From assembly GCA_027307045.1 (NCBI GenBank), contig DAHUXR010000001.1, positions 56,706-120,705 of the forward strand: a stretch of 64,000 nt of DNA, given 5' to 3'. Below the pieces are notes generated by a model that ran no database searches, was not told the DNA's origin, and saw only the letters and a list, made by a program, of their open reading frames with translations. This document shows positions 1 through 9,787 of this stretch, in pieces (the stretch's first letter is position 1; every line of letters begins with the position of its first letter). The translations under genes and the position numbers were made by a program. The stretch comes from Acidobacteriaceae bacterium (GTDB taxonomy: Bacteria > Acidobacteriota > Terriglobia > Terriglobales > Acidobacteriaceae).

Positions 1-114
1 CTCTTCCGGCGCTATAGCGACAAGATGATCTATGACGTCGATCCGCAAGGAGCGCTGGATGTAAGCCGAAACGGGCGATTCTGGCTTATTACGATGATGT
101 TTTGGGCAGCATAG
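1..114 (+). CDS. C-terminal fragment of an unidentified protein truncated by the window edge (LFRRYSDKMIYDVDPQGALDVSRNGRFWLITMMFWAA*)
   Basis: Open frame 1 from base 1 to TAG at 112-114, followed by a terminator-like hairpin at 161-191. Confidence 0.4.
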   Translation, partial: LFRRYSDKMIYDVDPQGALDVSRNGRFWLITMMFWAA

Positions 115-160
115 AGAGCAGGTAAGCAACTCCATGGGCTAAAGCTGCGGACATATTGTA

Positions 161-191
161 GCGGCCTTTCGCGCACCAAAGGGCCGCTTTT
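161..191 (+). terminator. Rho-independent terminator-like hairpin
   Basis: GCGGCCTTT-CGCGCACC-AAAGGGCCGC followed by TTTT, about 50 nt after the stop of the first ORF. Confidence 0.6.
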
Positions 192-336
192 CAACGCCGC
201 TCACGCCAGAAAAGCAGATGCTTGGCAAGGCCCGGGACCTCGCCTGGCGGGCTCGGACGTCCGCAAAGCCAGATTCTTCAACTCCGCTGCGCTCTCTCAG
301 GATTTCGACTGCGGGCTCCCGCAAGACGGCTCAATA

Positions 337-382
337 TAAAACCGGCGCCTATTCTCCCCCGAGATTTTCAGCGCCGGTTTTA
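337..382. repeat. Perfect 12-bp inverted repeat (TAAAACCGGCGC / GCGCCGGTTTTA)
   Basis: Arms at 337-348 and 371-382, 22-nt spacer; intergenic. Confidence 0.7.
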
Positions 383-752
383 AAGGGCCTCCCGAAACCG
401 GGAGAACCAGGCCGCTCATCTACTTTCGGCCAACTTGTTCGCAGAGCAAAGGCGGGGTATGCGAAATCGAAAAAAATGCGATGCGAAGCTCCGCATCACC
501 AAGATGCCTTGCGCTGCCGAGGCCGGTCAATGACAAAGAGGGCGCGGTATTTACTTAGTCGATAACAAACAAGGTGGCATTGATTTTGGCTGGCTGATGT
601 ATACTGTGCCGAACTCGAATTATTGCGGGGCTTTTTAAGTTATTTTTTAATCCCTGCATGCCAAAAGCTGTGGGGAGCTACTTATTAAGGGTTCAGAGAA
701 CACCATAACCTTTTTACCTTGACCAGCAGCAGCCCCGGTCGGGAGGGTCCGT

Positions 753-1853
753 ATGGACCTAATAATTATTCGTCTCGTTTTCATTTCTGTTGTTGCAGTT
801 GCCTGTTACCACTTAAGGCCGTTCGGATTAGCCAACCTGCCCGCATGGATAGCGGCTTGCGTCGGCATCGTGATTGGCCTGATGGTGGTGTGGTTTGAAG
901 CGCGCCTGCGCGTAGTGAGCCTGAAACGGTTGATCGGGGCCGTGATTGGCAGCATCCTGGGCATTCTGGGCGCTTACCTCTTCAGCGTTGTCATCAAGAA
1001 CAGCATCACGCACTCTGAAACGCAGCGTTTCCTCATGCTGATGGTGATGTTGTTGATGTCCTACGTTGGGTTGATTGTGGGCGCCAACAAGGGCGACCTG
1101 CTGAACCTGGCGGCGCTGGGCGGAATCTTTGGCGCGGAAAAACAAGGACGCAAAAGCTTCAAGATCCTGGATACCAGCGTGATCATCGATGGCCGCATTG
1201 CCGATATCGCCGATACCGGCTTTCTGGACGGCGTGGTGGTGATTCCACAATTTGTCCTGCGCGAATTGCAACTGGTGGCTGACTCGGCCGATTCACTCAA
1301 GCGCAATCGCGGACGCCGCGGACTGGACATTTTGCAGCGCGTGCAAAAGATGGTGACGGTGAGCGTGCAGATTGTGGAAGACGATTTTCCAACGGTCCGC
1401 GAAGTTGACCTGAAATTGATCGAACTGGCCAAAGTGTACGAAGGAAAAATCATCACCAATGATTTCAACCTGAACAAAGTAGCGCAACTCCAGGGCGTTG
1501 AAGTTCTGAACATCAATGAACTGGCCAACGCGCTCAAGCCGATCGTGCTGCCGGGCGAGACGATGCGCGTCTTCATCCTGAAAGAAGGCAAGGAATACAA
1601 CCAGGGCGTGGCCTATTTAGACGATGGCACGATGGTGGTGGTGGACAACGCGCGCAAGCTGATTGGAAAGAACGTGGATATTGCCGTGACGTCAGTGCTG
1701 CAGACCACGGCGGGCAAGATGATCTTTGGCAAATTCGATGAACGTACGCGTGTGGGTGAACGAATCGAGCCGAAAGGCGAAGGCGCAAAGCCTGATGTGC
1801 GGAAGGCACAGCCAATCATCGTGGAATCAACGCCGCATTCACAGCCGGAGTGA
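753..1853 (+). CDS. PIN/TRAM domain-containing membrane protein (YacL-like)
   Basis: N-terminal TM helices, PIN core ([16 protein letters not shown]...[15 protein letters not shown]) and C-terminal TRAM-like region. Confidence 0.85.
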   Translation: MDLIIIRLVFISVVAVACYHLRPFGLANLPAWIAACVGIVIGLMVVWFEARLRVVSLKRLIGAVIGSILGILGAYLFSVVIKNSITHSETQRFLMLMVMLLMSYVGLIVGANKGDLLNLAALGGIFGAEKQGRKSFKILDTSVIIDGRIADIADTGFLDGVVVIPQFVLRELQLVADSADSLKRNRGRRGLDILQRVQKMVTVSVQIVEDDFPTVREVDLKLIELAKVYEGKIITNDFNLNKVAQLQGVEVLNINELANALKPIVLPGETMRVFILKEGKEYNQGVAYLDDGTMVVVDNARKLIGKNVDIAVTSVLQTTAGKMIFGKFDERTRVGERIEPKGEGAKPDVRKAQPIIVESTPHSQPE

Positions 1854-2137
1854 TTCGGGATCGCCAAAATCGGCGAAATTCCACGAAGCAAGCCAAAAAC
1901 GGGCTCGCCGGGACCCCCGGATTGCCAAAAATTGCCGAAATTGAAAAGCAAAAACCTTAACGCGGAATGCGCGTAAAGGAAATTTGCCCTTTTCGTTCTC
2001 ATCTCCTTATTGCGTTGATCCTATGTCCGCAGGTCAGTGGACCTGCGATTGTGGTCAATCGCTTATAGCTCGCATACAATAAAGCCAGCTTGTTACCTGC
2101 TTGAGAAAGCGAATAGGGCGCGTTCTCGGAGCCTAAC

Positions 2138-4612
2138 GTGGTCTTGAAGATGTCCTGGCATATCAAACACCGCATTCTTGTGGTCTTGTTGCTTTGCTCG
2201 ATTCTGCCATGGGATGAAACAAGAGCTTCAGCGGAAAGCTTGTGGCAGGGCGCGCCTGCCTTGACGGGACAATTACAGGTTACAGTCACGGACCAGAATG
2301 GCCAGCCCCTGGCTATGGTGATTGTGATTGCGCAGCAGAATGACAAGGCCGTGGCCCAGGAACGCACAACGCCTTCAGGCAATGCGCTGCTGCGTCTTGC
2401 GCCGGGGACTTACAAAATCCTGGTGGAAAAGCAGGGCTTCTATACCACGGCGGTGGCCAAGCTGGATATCGCGGCAGGACAACAGTCGCCGGTGGAAGTG
2501 AAACTGCAGCCGGTGCGCGAGTACAAGGAAGAAATAGAGGTCACGGCGCAGGTTTCTCCGATTGATCCGGAGGAAATTAGCAGCGCACAGGCCATAACCG
2601 CGAGCGACATTTCTACGATTCCCTATCCCACGGCGCGCGATTATCGCGGCGTGCTGGCCTATATTCCGGGCGTTGTTGGCGACAGCGGGCAGCAGATCCA
2701 CATTGCCGGCGCGAGCACACAAGAAATACAGGATTACCTGGATGGCTTTGAAGTAAGCCAGCCTGCGGGAGGAGCGCTTTCTCTGCGCGTGAACCCGGAT
2801 TCACTGCACAAGATTGACGTGCGCAGCAGCCGCTATTCATCGCAGTTCGGCAAAGGATCGGGCGGGCTGGTGGACTTGCAGGTGCAGGATGGCGACAACC
2901 GCTTTCGCATCAATGCCACGGATTTTTTCCCGACATTTCAAACCGTAAAGGGCTTTCAGTTGAATAACTGGACGCCGCGAGGCTATTTTTCCGGACCGCT
3001 GATAAAAGACAAGTTGTGGTTCGACATCTCTCATGAAGGGGAGGTGGACTACAACGTGATTAAAGAGCTGCCGGACGGCGCGGACACGAACCGGCTGTGG
3101 CGCACCGCCGATCTGGGCCGGCTACGCATGAACGTGACGCCGGGAAACGTGCTGACCGCAAGCGCGGTGCTGAATCTGCAGGATTCGCAGAACGCGGGAA
3201 TCTCACCTTTTGATCCCGTCTCAGTCTCAGTGCACAACCATAACTATCTTTATCTGCTGGGACTGAAAGACCAGATCACGCTGGCGCAAGACACGCTGCT
3301 GGAGTTTGGCGGGGCATTCCATCGCAACAAGGCCTCGTCACTTCCGGAGGGCGATCTTCCTTACGTGCTGGGGCCGGAAGGGCGCTCCGGAAATTTCTGG
3401 ATTACGAATCAGAATATCTCCACGCGCACGCAGGGCTTTGCCAACCTGTATCTGCGTCCGTGGAAGCTGGCGGGAACACATCAACTCACGGTGGGAGGAC
3501 GCGCGGACCGCGTGCTCTACCATGCTGATATCAATCGTGGTACGGTGCAGTTCGTGGATGGAACCGGCGCGCTGTTGCGGCAAATCGCTTTTGCCAATGC
3601 GCCGCCCTTCAGCCTGAGCTCGCTGGAATCGGGCGCCTTCATCCAGGACCGGTGGACGCCGGGGCAGCGGGTGATTATTGAAACCGGCGGCCGCTGGGAC
3701 CATGATAGCTATCTGGGCCGTGACTTCTTTTCACCCCGGATTGCCGGAACAATGCTGATCAGCGCGGCCAGTGAAACCAAGTTCAGCGCGGGCATCGGCA
3801 TCTACTTTGACCGGTCAAACCTGGCGCTGGCCAGCAATGGATCACAGGGCACGCGGACAGACGAGTTCTTTTCCCCGCTGGCGGCGGTGTTTACGCCGAC
3901 CTTCACCGTCGATCCCAGGCTGATCACGTTGCCGCGATATAACAACTGGAGCGTGGCGCTGGAACGGAGACTCCCGGGAAAGCTGTATGCGCGGCTGGAA
4001 TACCTGAGCCGGCACGGCGCGCATGGATGGGACTTTGCCAGCCAGCCGGGAAATAATTTCCTGCTGCTGAGCGACAAGAAGGACCGCTATGACGGCGCGC
4101 AACTGACACTGCGCAAAGAATTGAAGCGCGGTTATCCGGCGATGGTTTCCTACACGCGCTCGCGCGCCACTTCAAACCAGACGGTGGACTTTGCCATTGA
4201 CGCGTTGCTGGTGGGAAACCAGGTAGGAGGAACGCTGCCGTGGGATTCACCCAATCAACTACAGACGTGGGGCAGCTATCCTTTGCCATGGAAGCTCAAG
4301 AAGTTTGATATGGCGTGGTCAAGCATATGGCGCTCCGGGTTCAGCTTTGTGACGATTGACCAGCTGGGGCAGATCGTTTCCGGCCCGGGACAATTCCGCT
4401 TTCCCGATTTTTTTACCGTGAACGCCACGGTGGAACGGAAGTTTGGTTTTCACGGATATCTGTGGGCAGCGCGTATTGGCGTGGACAATGTGTTGAATCG
4501 GCCCAACCCCAACGTGGTGGATAACGACGTAAATTCGCCGACGTTCCTGACCTTCTTTGGCACCGACCACCGCACGCTGAACGGGCGGATCAGGTTTTTG
4601 GGAAAAAAGTAA
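2138..4612 (+). CDS. TonB-dependent receptor with N-terminal carboxypeptidase-regulatory-like domain
   Basis: Signal peptide, CarbopepD-reg-like (VTVTDQNGQPLAMV...), plug region and C-terminal beta-barrel. Confidence 0.8.
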   Translation: MVLKMSWHIKHRILVVLLLCSILPWDETRASAESLWQGAPALTGQLQVTVTDQNGQPLAMVIVIAQQNDKAVAQERTTPSGNALLRLAPGTYKILVEKQGFYTTAVAKLDIAAGQQSPVEVKLQPVREYKEEIEVTAQVSPIDPEEISSAQAITASDISTIPYPTARDYRGVLAYIPGVVGDSGQQIHIAGASTQEIQDYLDGFEVSQPAGGALSLRVNPDSLHKIDVRSSRYSSQFGKGSGGLVDLQVQDGDNRFRINATDFFPTFQTVKGFQLNNWTPRGYFSGPLIKDKLWFDISHEGEVDYNVIKELPDGADTNRLWRTADLGRLRMNVTPGNVLTASAVLNLQDSQNAGISPFDPVSVSVHNHNYLYLLGLKDQITLAQDTLLEFGGAFHRNKASSLPEGDLPYVLGPEGRSGNFWITNQNISTRTQGFANLYLRPWKLAGTHQLTVGGRADRVLYHADINRGTVQFVDGTGALLRQIAFANAPPFSLSSLESGAFIQDRWTPGQRVIIETGGRWDHDSYLGRDFFSPRIAGTMLISAASETKFSAGIGIYFDRSNLALASNGSQGTRTDEFFSPLAAVFTPTFTVDPRLITLPRYNNWSVALERRLPGKLYARLEYLSRHGAHGWDFASQPGNNFLLLSDKKDRYDGAQLTLRKELKRGYPAMVSYTRSRATSNQTVDFAIDALLVGNQVGGTLPWDSPNQLQTWGSYPLPWKLKKFDMAWSSIWRSGFSFVTIDQLGQIVSGPGQFRFPDFFTVNATVERKFGFHGYLWAARIGVDNVLNRPNPNVVDNDVNSPTFLTFFGTDHRTLNGRIRFLGKK

Positions 4613-4613
4613 G

Positions 4614-5528
4614 CTAGAAGACGTCCAGATCGTGCGCTGAAGCCACTGGCCGAGAATATCCTGCCTTTCGCAATTCATCGATCAATACCTTATCCACGTC
4701 ATCTGCAGGCCGAAACAACTGATGATAGAGAACAAGTTGTTTGGGCTTGGCCGCGTTTGCAATGTGGGCGAGCGCGGTGGTGGATGTGTGGAAGGTTGCA
4801 TGGTATTTCTGCCATGCCGGCGTGCGTTCCTGGAACCATGCGGTGGAATACACCTCATGCAGCAGGAGATCGCAGCCGTGACAGGCGCGGGCGATCGCCT
4901 GCGTAGGGGCCGTGTCACCGGAGATCACAATGCTGCGGCCGGCGGTGTCAAAACGGTATCCGTAGGAAAAATCCCAGGTGCCATGCGCGACCGCGAAAGC
5001 GCGCACGGTAACGTTTGCGTCTTTGTAAACGATCCCCGGATGAATCTCATGAGCGTTGATGTGATATGCCTTGGCGTTTCCGTGCTCCAGGCCGTGGACG
5101 CGAATGTCGACGTCTTTCACATAAGCCGCCTGGATGTGGCGTGCCATTGCAGCGATGCCGGGCGGGCCATAGAGTTCCAGCGCTCCGGGACGGCCTTCCA
5201 CGGCCGGCGTTAGATAAAGATCGGACAGGCCGGCGGTGTGGTCAGAATGCAGGTGCGTGGCAAAGACGACTTTGAGGTTCTTGGGCGTGAGCGCAGTGAT
5301 GTGCTTGTCGCGAGCGGCCGCGGCGGCGCGACGCACCACGCCCGGGCCAAAATCGACGAGATAGGCTGAACCGTTGACCACCAGGGCAACCGAGGGTCCG
5401 GAACGGTCAGGATTGATGATAGGTGTGCCGGCGCCGAGAATGACGAGTTGAGTGTGAGCCTCCTGGGAGAGCGCGAAGGTTGTGCAGAAAATGAGAGTTG
5501 CGGCGAGTTTGAGAGAAGTGAATTTCAT
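4614..5528 (-). CDS. Secreted MBL-fold metallo-hydrolase (RNase Z/arylsulfatase-like)
   Basis: Signal peptide from Met at 5528; HLHSDHTAG metal-binding motif; convergent with the preceding gene. Confidence 0.85.
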   Translation of the reverse strand: MKFTSLKLAATLIFCTTFALSQEAHTQLVILGAGTPIINPDRSGPSVALVVNGSAYLVDFGPGVVRRAAAAARDKHITALTPKNLKVVFATHLHSDHTAGLSDLYLTPAVEGRPGALELYGPPGIAAMARHIQAAYVKDVDIRVHGLEHGNAKAYHINAHEIHPGIVYKDANVTVRAFAVAHGTWDFSYGYRFDTAGRSIVISGDTAPTQAIARACHGCDLLLHEVYSTAWFQERTPAWQKYHATFHTSTTALAHIANAAKPKQLVLYHQLFRPADDVDKVLIDELRKAGYSRPVASAHDLDVF

Positions 5529-5600
5529 GAGGCTGAAAGAGTTTAATCGTCCTGCAGAGATTTTGGGTAGAACTCCCTGAGGCTGCATGGCAAGGGATGC

Positions 5601-5663
5601 GACACCGGGGTCCTTCGACTTTACCTCGCTCCTGTCGTCGCGAGGTGCCGCTCAGGATGACAG
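5601..5663 (-). repeat. Dispersed intergenic repeat (TGTCATCCTGAGCGGCAC...TAAAGTCGAAGGACCCCG family), copy 1
   Basis: Reverse complement matches the segments at 49497-49561 and 50457-50521. Confidence 0.75.
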
Positions 5664-5715
5664 ATTTTAAGCAGTCACGCCAATCCTCGAGATCAATCTT
5701 TGTATCAGCGAGTCT

Positions 5716-6561
5716 TCACGTGAGTTTAAATTCTGGTCCCGGCGTTGCCGCCAGCAGCGTGCGCGTGTACTCGTGCTGAGGGCGGGAGGTGATTTCTTCG
5801 GCGGGGCCGATCTCGACGATTTCTCCGCGGCGCATCACGGCGATGCGGTCACAGAGATAGCGCACGACAGGCATGGAGTGCGAGATGAAGAGGTAGGTGA
5901 GGCCGAAGTCGCGCTGGAGTTTCTTGAGCAGGTTTACGATTTGAGCGCCGACGCTGACGTCGAGCGCGGAGACAGGCTCGTCACAGACTACGAATTTGGG
6001 TCGCAGGACCAGAGCGCGGGCAATGCCGATGCGCTGACGCTGGCCTCCGGAAAATTCATGCGGGTAGCGGCGGAGAGCAGATTCGTCGAGGCCGACGGCG
6101 CGCAGGATTTCGATGGTGGCCTGGTGCGGATTGGCGGTGCTGGACAAGGTTGCCGTTGATTGGCTGGTTGCTTGGCCGCCGTTTGCGGCGGTTGTTCCGT
6201 GAATGACCAGCGGCTCGGTCACAATTTCTTCCACGCGCATGCGCGGGTTGAGCGAGGCAAAGGGGTCCTGAAAGATGATCTGCATATCACGGCGGAGGCG
6301 ACGGAGCTCGCCGCCGTGGGCTGCGAGCACGTCCTGGCCGTTGAAGGTGATGGCGCCGGACGTGGGCTCAATGAGGCGGAGGATCATGCGTCCCAGGGTG
6401 GTCTTGCCGCAGCCGGATTCGCCGACGAGGCCGAGCGTTTCTCCTTGAGTGATATCGAGCGAGACGCCATTCACGGCGCGGACCTCGCGCCTGGCCTTGC
6501 CAAACATGCCTTCGTCAGTCTGGTAGATCTTGACCAGGTTAAGGATGGAAAGCAGGGACAT
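5716..6561 (-). CDS. Oligopeptide/dipeptide ABC transporter ATP-binding protein (OppF/DppF-like)
   Basis: Walker [10 protein letters not shown], signature [14 protein letters not shown], Walker [13 protein letters not shown]. Confidence 0.9.
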   Translation of the reverse strand: MSLLSILNLVKIYQTDEGMFGKARREVRAVNGVSLDITQGETLGLVGESGCGKTTLGRMILRLIEPTSGAITFNGQDVLAAHGGELRRLRRDMQIIFQDPFASLNPRMRVEEIVTEPLVIHGTTAANGGQATSQSTATLSSTANPHQATIEILRAVGLDESALRRYPHEFSGGQRQRIGIARALVLRPKFVVCDEPVSALDVSVGAQIVNLLKKLQRDFGLTYLFISHSMPVVRYLCDRIAVMRRGEIVEIGPAEEITSRPQHEYTRTLLAATPGPEFKLT

Positions 6562-6715
6562 GGGATGAATCCTTTGCGAGAATAACAGGATTGTTGCGAG
6601 ACGATAGTGCGATTCCGGTCACCGGTTTGTTTCGTCAGACATAGGTTGTCGTGGTCCACAGTCAGCCGCTTAACTTCTAGGATCGAACTCAGGCTCAGCC
6701 ACTTTGCGCGCGGTT

Positions 6716-7178
6716 TCAGCTCCGAAGACCGGCAATCGCGGGTCGGTCAGAAGCCCCGATCTGCTTAAGCACGGAAGCCTGGTCCCAGTAGATATGTTCC
6801 TGCGCCAGCTTGCCGTCCCGGAACCCCACGATGGCAACCAACGGAACCTCGACTCGGCGGTGGGTGGGAGGAATTCCAGGCAGCATCCAGGGCATCTCTT
6901 GTGTGTGGGTGAAGGAGAAGATCATCTCATCCACAAGCTGATTCTCGCCGACGGTGCGTGAGATGGGCGTGAGCATGGTATCGGGCGGCATGCTGGGGAT
7001 AAAGTCTCGCGAGTAAAAAGCGCGCAACTGGTCTTTCCCGCATCCGCCGGTCATTACCGGCACATGGTTGACATGCGCGTCGTCCACCAGAGAAGGCCGG
7101 CGTGGCTTCAGCATCACGGGTTGAGAATTCATGGGCGGTGTGTTCTTCCCAAAGACGGGCGAGGTCTGGCTTCGGCAT
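6716..7178 (-). pseudogene. SnoaL/NTF2-like protein disrupted by a single-base frameshift
   Basis: N-terminal part MPKPDLARLWEEHTAHEFSTRDAEAT in one frame (7178 downwards), continuation LVDDAHVNHVPVMTGGCGKDQLRAFYSRDFIPSMPPDT... in another (to 6716). Confidence 0.65.
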
Positions 7179-7676
7179 GGCAGAGGATTATATGCGGCGT
7201 ATTGCGTAGTAGCGCCAAATTCACCCCAATATCTTGCGATTGAATTCGTTTTTTATTCGTCCTACAATTAAGCTGTACTGCCTGTAATTTAGACCTGTTT
7301 CCAGAAATGGCCGCGCCGGACAAGGGAGCCTCAGAGGCTGAAAGCCCAGCAGTTTATGGGAGCGGAAGCGCAGGCCGAAAAAGGCGTGCTCCACCCAGCA
7401 AAGGGTCTACATTCGCGCGGATGTGAGGCCCTCTTTAGGCGCAAATGGGGAGGAAATGGGGAGGAATGACGTAAGCGTCTTTGTTTGCAACGTGAGCAGT
7501 TGGGGACACATGGGGAGGAATCGCGTAAGTCTTTTAGAAATGGGGACCGAGGGGAGGGGTAGGGGGTATCCCGACATCCCCACCTGCAACTGGCTGAGGT
7601 CGCTGGAGAGCGGGAACAAGATCGACGGGCAGCTGGGGCAAAGGGCAAAGACCAAACTTTTAGAGGAGGTAGAGCG

Positions 7677-8303
7677 ATGAGCATGAGCCTGGACGCACTC
7701 TTCAAATTGGCGAAGGAGAGAGCCGCCGAAGAGGAAGCCAAACCATTGGAGCAGAGGCGCAGAGAATACCGGGAAAAGAATGTTGCGCAATGGGAAACGA
7801 GCGAGGAAGGTAAGCTATGTGTGGAATTTTATCGCGCGTACACGGCTTACAAAGAATACCTGCAAGAGAATTCGCGCGACTGGAGGGAGGGCAACGATAC
7901 TCCGCTGGAGTTTGAAGAGCACCAAGTATATGAACAGATGGTGCGCACGATGGCCGAATACCAGAAGCAACGAGAGGAAAAGGACAAGCGGAACCTGGAA
8001 AGGGCCAAATTGGCGGCACGTTGCACCCATCGGCGAACTGGCGGGGAATACTGCGGATCTCCGCGCATGAGGGGCAGCAAGTACTGCTACGGCCATGACA
8101 GGCTGATGGCCGCGCGCACACAAGACCTGGAATTGCCTCCCTTGGAAGACGCGAATGCGCTTGTGCTAAGCCTGACCAAGGGATTACACGCAATGCTGAA
8201 GGGACAGATGGACCTGAAGGCGGCAGGAATGTATTTTTACGCCATGCAGATCGTAGCCAGCGTAATGGGGCGGGTGAGATTTGGAGAGTCGGAGGAAGGG
8301 TAA
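7677..8303 (+). CDS. Hypothetical protein with C-terminal Cys/His motif (CTHRRTGGEYCGSPRMRGSKYCYGH) and LPPLEDANAL region
   Basis: RBS-like gaggag upstream; coherent 208-aa ORF with CxxC/CxH-type motif; resembles a family I associate with Acidobacteria. Confidence 0.7.
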   Translation: MSMSLDALFKLAKERAAEEEAKPLEQRRREYREKNVAQWETSEEGKLCVEFYRAYTAYKEYLQENSRDWREGNDTPLEFEEHQVYEQMVRTMAEYQKQREEKDKRNLERAKLAARCTHRRTGGEYCGSPRMRGSKYCYGHDRLMAARTQDLELPPLEDANALVLSLTKGLHAMLKGQMDLKAAGMYFYAMQIVASVMGRVRFGESEEG

Positions 8304-8494
8304 GGAAAAACCAAAATCTACCACGGAGGCGCGCGTGGAGACACGGAGGAAAACCCGAGGAACGGGAATCAGGATCTTCAGGTTGTGTGCGAGGGCAGCA
8401 GGTCTGAAGCCTCTCCCTAGAGGGCGGCTGAGCAATACTGAAAATGTATTTTTGGGTCCCGCGACGGCAGCGGGAGCAGGTCCCTCGGGTCCTA

Positions 8495-8558
8495 TTTGGC
8501 AGCTCTGCCCATTCACGCCAAAAAACGGCGCGAATGGGGCCCGAAAGCGGCTGCCAAA
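8495..8558. repeat. Long imperfect inverted repeat/hairpin
   Basis: TTTGGCAGC...CCCATTCACGCC / GGCGCGAATGGG...GCTGCCAAA. Confidence 0.7.
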
Positions 8559-8856
8559 TCTACGGACCTCTCGGGATGACGACTCGTGGGTAGGGGGATT
8601 TTTCTAGAGGATAGCGACGCGGATGAGCGATGCGGATGAAACGAAGACGGTCTTCATCCGATTAGACGCAAGGGCGGAGGGCAAGATCGTTCCTCGGAAG
8701 ACAATCGGGAAGGAGATCCCAGAGAAGGCCGGCGATCGTGCGATCCTGGAACTAAGGCTTTTTGAATCAGCTTTTAGGCGTAAGCACTGGCAGTTCAGCG
8801 TGCTAGAATTTGAGTAACCCTTCGGCCCAAAGAGACATTCTGAAGAGACGATTCTA

Positions 8857-9531
8857 TTGATAGAGCTAGCGCCCTCCATATTGTCGGCGGATTTTGCCCA
8901 CCTGGGAGACCAGATCCAGGCGGTGGCGGAAGGCGGCGCAACCGTGCTGCACGTGGATGTAATGGACGGGCATTTTGTGCCGAATATTACGATTGGGCCT
9001 CCGGTGGTGGCCAGCGTGAGGAAGGTAACGAACCTGCCGCTGGACTGCCATTTGATGATTGAGAACCCTGACCAGTACATTCCGGCGTTTGTGGATGCCG
9101 GAGCGGACTGGATTTCCGTGCATCAGGAAGCATGCGTGCACCTGAACAGGACGATTGAACTGATCCGCAGCCACGGCGCGAATCCGGGCGTGGTAATCAA
9201 TCCGGCAACGCCGGTAGGGACGCTGGAAGAAGTGCTGGACATGGTGCATCACGTTCTGGTGATGTCAGTGAATCCGGGCTTTGGCGGGCAGAAATTTATT
9301 CCTTCGTCACTGGAGAAGGTACGCAAGCTGGCGCTGATGCGCACGGCGCGCAACGCGAACTTTAGAATCGAGATTGACGGTGGCATGGCCCCGGACACGA
9401 TTGGCCAGGCAGTGCGGGCCGGAGTTGAGGTGCTGGTGGCCGGAAATGCCGTTTTCGGCAAGGGAAATCCCAGAGAGAACACGCAGCGCCTGCTGAAACT
9501 GGCGACAGAAGCCACGCTGCAAAGAGTCTGA
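8857..9531 (+). CDS. rpe: Ribulose-phosphate 3-epimerase
   Basis: IELAPSILSADFAHLG, HVDVMDGHFVPNITIGP, MSVNPGFGGQKFI motifs; TTG start. Confidence 0.95.
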   Translation: MIELAPSILSADFAHLGDQIQAVAEGGATVLHVDVMDGHFVPNITIGPPVVASVRKVTNLPLDCHLMIENPDQYIPAFVDAGADWISVHQEACVHLNRTIELIRSHGANPGVVINPATPVGTLEEVLDMVHHVLVMSVNPGFGGQKFIPSSLEKVRKLALMRTARNANFRIEIDGGMAPDTIGQAVRAGVEVLVAGNAVFGKGNPRENTQRLLKLATEATLQRV

Positions 9532-9540
9532 AGTTTGATG

Positions 9541-9745
9541 CGCAAAGACAATCGTAAAGACAGGCGCGTAAAAGACATATGCCCGGAAAAGTTTGGCTGC
9601 TGGGGCCTTCATTTGCTAGATCGATTCGCAAGATCGTTGACTGGTAAAAGCGTCTGTAAGATTGGTGGCTAGTAAGACCCTTGGTCCGTAAAGGCGCTGA
9701 TTCGCAAGACCAGATTTGTAAGATCCAGGTCCGAAAGATAGTAAT
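9541..9745 (+). repeat. Degenerate ~15-bp periodic array (consensus about CGYAARAY) in the rpe-bamD gap
   Basis: AAGA/AAAGA cores begin at 9544, 9556, 9570, 9587, 9630, 9646, 9658, 9674, 9690, 9706, 9720, 9734. Confidence 0.6.
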
Positions 9746-9787
9746 TCCTTCAGGGCACGTCCTTAGAATTTTGAGGTAGGTAGGTAA

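Noticed and set aside
218-565. 115-aa plus-strand ORF near the window start
   Set aside because: Spans a terminator/inverted-repeat-rich intergenic region and has no protein-like conservation signals.
5716-6561. ABC ATPase as part of a new transporter system
   Set aside because: Sequence is an ordinary OppF/DppF-type ATPase; no permease or binding protein in the window to support more, despite a short Gly/Ser/Thr-rich insertion.
8623-8817. 64-aa plus-strand ORF MSDADETKTVFIRLD...
   Set aside because: Plausible composition but weak RBS evidence and no family recognised; not enough to call a gene.
9541-9745. CRISPR array interpretation of the periodic units
   Set aside because: Units are ~15 bp, degenerate, without conserved repeats/variable spacers of CRISPR size and without cas genes.
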